Source of the DNA: Serripes groenlandicus
Taxonomy: Eukaryota > Mollusca > Bivalvia > Cardiida > Cardiidae
DNA: 64,000 bases
Reading direction: 5' to 3'
NCBI GenBank assembly: GCA_031761405.1
Contig: JASEVX010000013.1
Location: forward strand, 56,424,456 to 56,488,455
Shown in pieces: positions 58,090 to 64,000 of the stretch. The translations under genes were made by a program, and so were the position numbers. The notes under the pieces were generated by a model. The model did no database searches, was not told the DNA's origin, and saw only the letters and a program-made list of their open reading frames with translations. Positions within the stretch are counted from its first letter, which is position 1; each line of letters starts with the position of its first letter.

Positions 58090-58535
58090 GCTTGTGGTGA
58101 GTTCTACACAGCTGTCACAATGGCGGTTCGCTATATGTACGGCGTGTTTCACGGTCACACTAAGAGGTAAAAGCTCAAAATGAGTAATGTTTGATAGGAC
58201 TGTACGTTGTCCGGTCCACATATTAACCATGCATTATAAGATTTCACCATGATAAGGCAGCATATCGCACACAATACACCAGGCCTGTACCTCAATTATC
58301 AAGGTTACACTTAGAGGTCAAATATCAAAATGAGTACTGTTAGATAGGCCTGTACCTTGTTCGGCTCTCATCTCAAACTTGCATCATAGGATTGCAAAGT
58401 TACTGGGCACACATGTTCATCATGATGAGGTAAAGTGTTACGCACAAGACCTTAAAGGTCATTGTCACACTTGGAGCTCAAAGGTCAAAATGAGAAGACA
58501 TGCATCATCAAGTTACTAGGCACACATGTTCACCA
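58090..58535. repeat. ~130-bp tandem repeat, about 3 units
   Basis: GGTCACACTTAGAGGTCAAA, CAAAATGAGTACTGTTAGAT, GGCCTGTACCTTGTTCGG and TTCACCATGATAA recur. The open frame at 58,462-58,866 runs out of this repeat and is not supported as a gene. Confidence 0.65.
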
Positions 58536-58869
58536 TGATAATGTGATGATGGAAGAAGTGAAAACAAATTTGGAAAAAGGAGACGGTTCTCTTTTAATCC
58601 TTTCCCACTTATGGATGCGTTTTGACGCATATGCATCAGACAATGTTGTCATTACTGTTCTAAAGTTGGATGCTGTGTCAGCTACAATTATTCGTTTGGT
58701 AAATTTCTCAATAAGATCAAAACAAAAATTCACTTTCCTTTATATGTTTTTGTCCACTACTGAAACCCTTCTCTACATAATTAATGTCCACTTTCCAAAA
58801 ATGGGATTGACGTACCAAAACAAAAAATATTCCATTATTCATCAGATATTCCGTTTCAGGATTTAGTAT

Positions 58870-59625
58870 CCAATGAGGATAAAAACACGTGTCTTTCAAT
58901 ACATGTGTCGGTGTATAAAATTATTCCTATGTTAAATATGCCTGAGCCTTTCATAGACAAAAAATACAAACATTGATGTATGTTAAACTTAAGAATAATA
59001 TGGTATCTCAAAAATGAAAAATAGATGTTAAATTGTTGTTTTTGTGGACATTTTACAACCACTTTGGTATCGCACAAGGTCGTTAATTAACTGCTATCAG
59101 GTCAACTTCTTGTCAGAATGTGTTGCAATTACATAGAAGAACAGTATGTCTGTAACAAAACATTTGGAGGGTGCTTGACAAGTATGTTGCATGTGGGTAT
59201 CTAGTTGAAAAATGTCTTGTTTTGAAAATAATTTGGCAGGGATGTTCATTTGGTGCAACACTATCTTGATTGTTCCAATTATTATGATATGTTTAGAAAC
59301 ATGGACACCAGGGCTTTTCCTTATATGTATGAATTTAAAACTTTAAAACTGCTGTTGTCCAGAAGTACTGACATGATTTGAAAATTATGTTTAGCTCGTT
59401 TGCATCGTCTCCGCTGTGAAACAATTTTAACCTTGCATCATAACTCAAAATACATTCAATATATTAAAATGAAACTTGGTACACATGTGTCTAGGACCAA
59501 TACGCATGTCTATACCAAGTCACAATACTTTGGCTTTAATAGTTATTCAGTTATATCCTTTTACGACCTAGAAAAAAACAGACAGGCATTGGTGTTCGCT
59601 TGCAACACTCTTGTTAATAATTGTG
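58870..59625. other. Unassigned region
   Basis: 59,460-59,500 (ATGAAACTTGGTACACATGT) looks like part of a dispersed repeat. No exon recognised. Confidence 0.4.
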
Positions 59626-59659
59626 TTTATTCAATTATAACCATAGTTACCATAGGAAT

Positions 59660-60290
59660 TTCTGATATCAAGAAATATAAAGGATGTTCTGATATCAAGA
59701 AAATACTGACGATTTTCTGATATCAAGAAATACATTTTCTGATATCAAATATTCATTTTCTGATATCAGGAATTCGAATTCTTGATATCAGAAAATCATT
59801 TACATTTCTTGATAATAAAAATTCCATTTATTGACATCAGAAAATTATTTTTTGATGTCAAGAAATCTATTTTTTGATGTCAAGAAATCTATTTTCTGAT
59901 ATCAAATAATCTATTCTCTGATATCAAAAAATACTGACGATTTTCTGATATCAAGAAATACATTTTCTGATATTAAATATTCATTTTATGATATCAGGAA
60001 TTCGAATTCTTGATATCAGAAAATCATCTGATAAGGAAAAACAGAGCATATTTCTTGATAATTTTTGATATCAGGAATTCAATATTTTGATATCAGAAAA
60101 TCATTTTTTGATATCAGGAAATCAATTTCTTGATATCAGAAAATAATGAATATTTTCTGATATCAAAAATTCGAATTCCTGATATCGAAAAATGAATTTT
60201 TGATATCAGAAAGTCTATTTTGATATCAAAAAATACTCTTTATTTCTTGATATCAAGAAATCCATTTTCTGATATAAAAAATATAAGGAA
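59660..60290. repeat. GATATC palindrome field
   Basis: Dozens of copies of TTTCTGATATCAAGAAAT-like units spaced roughly 20-30 bases apart, themselves palindromic. Larger near-perfect palindromes of the form GATATCAGGAATTC / GAATTCTTGATATC occur around 59,757-59,791 and 59,993-60,020. A ~93-bp stretch from CTGACGATTTTCTGATATCA at 59,707 recurs at 59,934. Confidence 0.9.
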
Positions 60291-60299
60291 TAAATAGTA

Positions 60300-61175
60300 A
60301 AACGGCGCCTCATAAGTGTTAGAGGTTAGTTATTTGGTATGTTCCATAAAACAGCTGTACTCTATTCCTTTGTATACATTATGTCGAAATGGCCCCAACC
60401 CAGAGAAATATGTAAACATAAAAAAACATACTGTACATGTATATATCACATAAATCCCTCTCTGGGAGTCTCAAAATCCAATGATTTAAATATCATATGG
60501 CACTTCTAGTTTTGTGTTATATAAAACTCATGAATCTAGAAATAAGCGCACTAGTATATACCTGACACGATATGATCAAAGCTAAATTAAAAACATCTTT
60601 TTAAAATGAATACTCTATAATAATAATCAATATGTGTTTTCCATCAATAATATAAAACACGTCATTCAATGATAAAAATAATATGTATTTATGATTGTAG
60701 TGTAGGCCTTGTATTACTAATTAAAGAATCTTTAATCTTGAAAACTAGTTTGGTTTCCAGTCTTATGATCAAGTATTCGTAACAACGCGGAAACCAAACA
60801 TTGAACATAACTTCACGTCAGCAGTTTGACTTTATTGACACACATTTCATGTAAATTTTTCGAAATACGCCTCATAAATAGAATTTCTCATTCATATTGA
60901 TTTATTATCACTTTTAATAAACTCGTTAACTTAGCTGGATATGACGCTTGCAAAGGCTCACCGCATATCATCCTATTAAATTTGTTAATTAAAAGTGATA
61001 AAAAATAAATAAAATCATGAAATATCCTCTATAACGTTAAATGTACTTAATGGTCAGCAATATTAAATGTGGTCACACCATAACTGATACCTTTACTGCT
61101 TCTATCAAAGTTCTATTTAATCGGCTGAGTGGTATAGGACTGTCGTGGTCTTCTTGTTGCCTAAGTGTTTTCAAA
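60300..61175. other. Unassigned region, presumed intron
   Basis: Nothing recognised except TTGTTGTTATGTTGGAAAGG at 61,192-61,211, the right end of a MITE followed by TTAA. Confidence 0.4.
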
Positions 61176-61238
61176 CCCATATGCTGCCGATTTGTTGTTA
61201 TGTTGGAAAGGATTAACTCTATTATCTGTGCTTTACAG

Positions 61239-61491
61239 TTGAAGGTGCAGCACCTTCATTTACGGTACCCTTGTTTACAACTCCGCCTGGGTCAGTTGAT
61301 GAAAATTCGTCGAAAGATGTCTCCATTCTGACAGTAGAAGGTGAAGATACAGATGGTGACACACTGAGTTTTTTATTGGTTAGCCAGACCCCTACGTCAC
61401 CCCCGTTTGTATTAGACGCTTCTTCAGGACTGTTAAAAACACCAACGGGATTGGATGCAGAATTCAGTCTTACATACAACTTTACATTCGG
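61239..61491 (+). CDS. Cadherin-repeat exon
   Basis: An acceptor (CTTTACAG, AG at 61,237-61,238) opens 253 bp, entered in phase 1 and left in phase 2 at a GTATAT donor (61,492). The translation holds the core of one extracellular cadherin repeat: VDENSSKDVSILTVEGEDTD (DEN near the start, then an acidic calcium-site stretch equivalent to x-x-x-D-x-D), DTLSFLLVSQTP, FVLDASSGLLKTPTGLDAE (the F-x-ld-x-x-tG-x-L and LD-x-E calcium motif), SLTYNFTF. The D-x-NDN-x-P that closes a repeat should be on the next exon, which was not found in the remaining 2.5 kb, nor was any upstream exon. The protein would be a membrane-anchored or secreted calcium-dependent adhesion protein. A lone surviving exon is possible. 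Confidence 0.8.
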
Positions 61492-61629
61492 GTATATATA
61501 CATGTACAAGTTTCTACTAAAAAGTAACTTTGAACAAAATCCCTACCATACAAGGTTTGAACCAATGATTGCAATCAAGATGACTCTTGCAACATGCAAA
61601 CACCTACTGAAGAAAACGATTGAGGTTAA

Positions 61630-61816
61630 CTATTTCCAATAAACACTATTTTTGATGGGAACAAGGTCGAAAACATCTAGGCAAAGATGTTGAAAATCTC
61701 TGAATGTACATGTATGTATAACCATTGAAATGAATAATGACTCCTTTTGCCACAACAATGTTAGCAAATGTTGTCTTCTGCTGATACATCTTAATGTGTG
61801 TACATGTGTGAAAGGG
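61630..61816. mobile_element. Foldback MITE just downstream of the cadherin exon
   Basis: TTAA (61,626-61,629), decayed left end, TCCTTTTGCCACAACAATGT, GTCTTCTGCTGATACATC, GTGTGAAAGGG, TTAA (61,817-61,820). Confidence 0.5.
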
Positions 61817-61954
61817 TTAAATGCATATGATTTTATAACCATCAACAATAATAGAAAGAGCTTATTTTGAAAATCTTTTGCTTTTCCCACAACATTTCAA
61901 TAGTTCTCAGCTCTAAAGTATCCCTTGTTGACAGTTAAAGGCTTACAGCTAGCA

Positions 61955-62215
61955 GTTAACGTTTTCCCACATACAGCAATCGAAATGACGATTGAGGTTG
62001 TTTTCTCATGCCTTTAATGGATCAAAGTGACCGTTTCTTAACCATTTCCATCATAAGAACATTTTCTGACACCTCTGCAGACGACAGCGTTTGAAATCAT
62101 TTTGACAAAAAGAGAAATTGCTTATAATAACTAATTTCACCTTTTGTCACATTGTTTTTAATGTGTTCAATATCTAAACTTTGATGTATAGAGTCTTTCC
62201 ATATGTATGTGTCTA
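61955..62215. mobile_element. Foldback MITE, rearranged
   Basis: GTTAACGTTTTCCCACATACAG at the left, CTCTGCAGACGACAGCGTTT, GACAAAAAGAGAAATTGCTT...TAATTTCACCTTTTGTCACA core. Confidence 0.5.
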
Positions 62216-62439
62216 GATGTTATCAAAGATCAGCTGTCTATGGTCACTGCTTTTCTGCTCTTATGGCTTTGCTACTTTCTTGATATAAGCAATGATAACT
62301 TTAATAAACAAATAATATTGAGCAAAATGGTTCATTTACACCATTTTTTTGGTATTTTGTTGTCCATTGCACGCCAACAATTTTAGTTTGTGTATTTTTG
62401 TACATTGCATGCCAACAAATTTAATATACCCAAACAAAC

Positions 62440-63085
62440 GAAAATTGAAGGGGTATATTGGAGTTACCCTGTGGTCGGTCGGTCGGTAAGTTGCAATTTT
62501 CCTTTTCGAGAGCATAACTTGAAAACTACTGGATAAAATGTAATAATACTTTATACGATGATACAACACAGTAATAGAAAGTGCAGTATACAGGAATCAC
62601 AACTATATTTAACCTTATTACAGAGTTATTTCCCTTTTTTACTTTTTCTTGTCCGGACAATAACTTGAAAACTACAAGAAATAATATAATTAAACTTAAT
62701 ACAGTGGTATTACTTTAATACTACAGGATTTAATTAAATTATTTAATAAAACTTGACACAATGGTAGAGCAAAATGAGAGGAAGTGCAGTGTATAAAAAA
62801 CATAACTCTTATAGCTATTAAACTACAGGATGGAATTTAATAACATTTTATGCAATGGTAGAGCATAGTGAGAGAAAGTGCAGTGTTAAAGAACCATTAC
62901 CCTATTTAAGCTAACTACAGATTCAATGCCCTTTGTTACTGTTGTTTTGTCCGAATAATAACTAGAAAACTACTGGATTGAATTCAATAAATATTCATTC
63001 AATGGTAAAGCACAATGAAAGAGAGTGCAGTGTACAAGAAGCATACCTCTATTTGAGCTAAGTACAGAGTTATTGCCTTTCTTAC
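62440..63085. repeat. ~145-bp tandem repeat, about 4 units
   Basis: ATAACTTGAAAACTACTGGA, AATGGTAGAGCAYAATGAGA, GAAAGTGCAGTGTA and CTACAGAGTTATTGCCCTTT recur. I recall the CTTGTCCGGAMAATAACTTG type as frequent in bivalves. Confidence 0.75.
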
Positions 63086-63109
63086 TTAAATAATCAGGGC
63101 GGCATTTGA

Positions 63110-63126
63110 GGGGGGGGGGGGGGGGG
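63110..63126. repeat. G(17) homopolymer
   Basis: Second long G run, followed by TAT as at 45,048. Confidence 0.9.
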
Positions 63127-63384
63127 TATTGATTACATTCAGTGATAGCTCTTGTTTTGTATGTTTTTGTCAAATGCCACCACTTTTATGTTGTGTAGCT
63201 TTGTCCAATGTATGCAAACATTTATTTTGTATATTTTTGTTAAAATCAACAAACTAAAAACAAATTACACTTTATTCTCTTCCCAATAATATTCTCAACT
63301 TTGTTTAGAATTATTTTTTCAGACTTTTTTACAGGACTTTTCTCTCAATGATATATGCACTTGTTATTATCATAATCATGTTTA

Positions 63385-63620
63385 GTTCACCTGAGCACAA
63401 AGTGCTCAATGCTTGTTATTGTGATTGCCCTATGGCTGGCGTCCGTCGTGCTTTGTGCGTCCATCAACAGCTTCTCCTCAGTAACCAGTAAGTCGATTGC
63501 GATGTAACTTCACAGCAACATCTTCTGAATGTACTCTCCGGAATTTCTTAAAATTGAATCAATGCATAATACTGGTTTCCATGGCAACCAAATGAAAACA
63601 ACTTTAAAATTATTCTTCTT
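63385..63620. repeat. Dispersed bivalve-type repeat fragment
   Basis: TTCACCTGAGCACAAAGTGC, GTGATTGCCCTATGGCTGGC, GTCCGTCGTGCTTTGTGCGT and TTTCCATGGCAACC. Same family as 57,590-57,965. Confidence 0.55.
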
Positions 63621-63764
63621 ACAAAGTTATTGTGCTTGGCATTATGAATCACAAGGAATAAATCAGGTGAGAGATCAATGGCCATTATGGCACTCTTGTT
63701 TAGTTTTAATTAGTTATTTTCATTAGAAAATATCCCCAATCACCCTTAACCTCACCCGTCTAAT

Positions 63765-64000
63765 AACTATAGCTTGTCCTTCCTCTACCCAACGCAGGCC
63801 CCATCTCAGTCGGGTGACTCAACCATCGAATAACAATAGATTGTCGTTCCTCTCCCCAGCCTAGCCCCCTCTCCGTCGGGAAGCCCACCCATCCAATAAC
63901 AATAGCTTGTCCTTCCTCTCCCCAACCCGGGCCCCTTCTCAGTTGGGTAGCCCGCCCATCAAATAACAATAGCTTGTCCTTCATCTCCCCAGCCCTGGTC
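63765..64000. repeat. ~68-bp tandem array running off the window
   Basis: AATAACAATAGCTTGTCCTT, CCTCTCCCCAACC and CTCAGTCGGGTAGCCC recur. It is GC-richer than its surroundings. The minus-strand open frame across it is a repeat product. Confidence 0.85.

Noticed and set aside
58462..58866. 134-codon open frame
   Set aside because: Runs from a tandem repeat into unassigned sequence; no recognised motif.
63760..63984. Gly/Arg-rich 74-codon open frame
   Set aside because: Translation of the ~68-bp tandem array at the window edge.

Overview
The window looks like AT-rich, repeat-dense nuclear DNA from a bivalve mollusc, probably a heterodont clam or mussel. Evidence: tRNA-derived SINEs with a bivalve-style 3' tail, a foldback element of a type common in bivalves, and fragments of families that are expanded in bivalves (C1q-domain proteins, Mab-21/cGAS-like receptors). 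I see no operons, rRNA genes or CRISPR arrays. Only one long intact protein gene is present. Everything below was read by eye; no alignment or search was run.

Genes. A single-exon Mab-21-like / cGAS-like receptor gene (34,082-36,277, +) is the only complete coding gene. On the minus strand between 2.6 and 13.4 kb lie scattered pieces of C1q-domain genes. These are leader/coiled-coil first exons at 8,073-8,279 and 2,645-2,894 (the latter with a stop), two C1q-core exons at 10,245-10,415 (open) and 5,893-6,056 (one base short), and a weak coiled-coil exon at 13,241-13,351. The closing C1q exon was not found, so the cluster looks partly or wholly decayed. One cadherin-repeat exon (61,239-61,491, +) belongs to a gene that is otherwise not visible. 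A decayed piece of a Maverick/Polinton- or adintovirus-type DNA polymerase element lies at 29,782-30,872.

Repeats dominate. (1) A 47/48-bp satellite family forms three separate arrays (20.19-26.37 kb, 31.74-33.65 kb, 46.2-46.95 kb). Its monomer resembles the 3' tail of the SINEs at 1,746-2,015 and 12,745-12,962. (2) A ~200-bp foldback MITE with CCCTTTCC... ends and TTAA flanks, piggyBac-like in form, occurs at least 15 times. (3) Long duplications: 1-2,650 matches 38,890-41,545; 37,430-38,900 matches 41,569-43,150; 15,240-16,200 matches 16,900-19,070. In two of these pairs one copy has expanded a tandem array that is single or short in the other. (4) Many unrelated tandem arrays have monomers of about 30, 40, 46, 50, 54, 64, 95, 100 and 125 bp, several with higher-order structure.

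Layout: 0-3 kb duplicated block and C1q fragment; 3-13.4 kb C1q cluster with intronic arrays; 13.4-20 kb duplicated block and 95-bp array; 20-26.4 kb satellite; 26.4-31.7 kb small foldback elements and the polymerase remnant; 31.7-36.8 kb satellite, receptor gene, short array; 36.8-43.3 kb tandem segmental duplication; 43.3-50 kb sparse sequence with a third satellite; 50-60.3 kb microsatellite, 30-bp and 54-bp arrays, MITEs and a GATATC palindrome field; 60.3-64 kb cadherin exon among MITEs and bivalve-type dispersed repeats. The genes show no shared pathway beyond the general point that C1q-domain proteins and cGAS-like receptors are both innate-immunity families.
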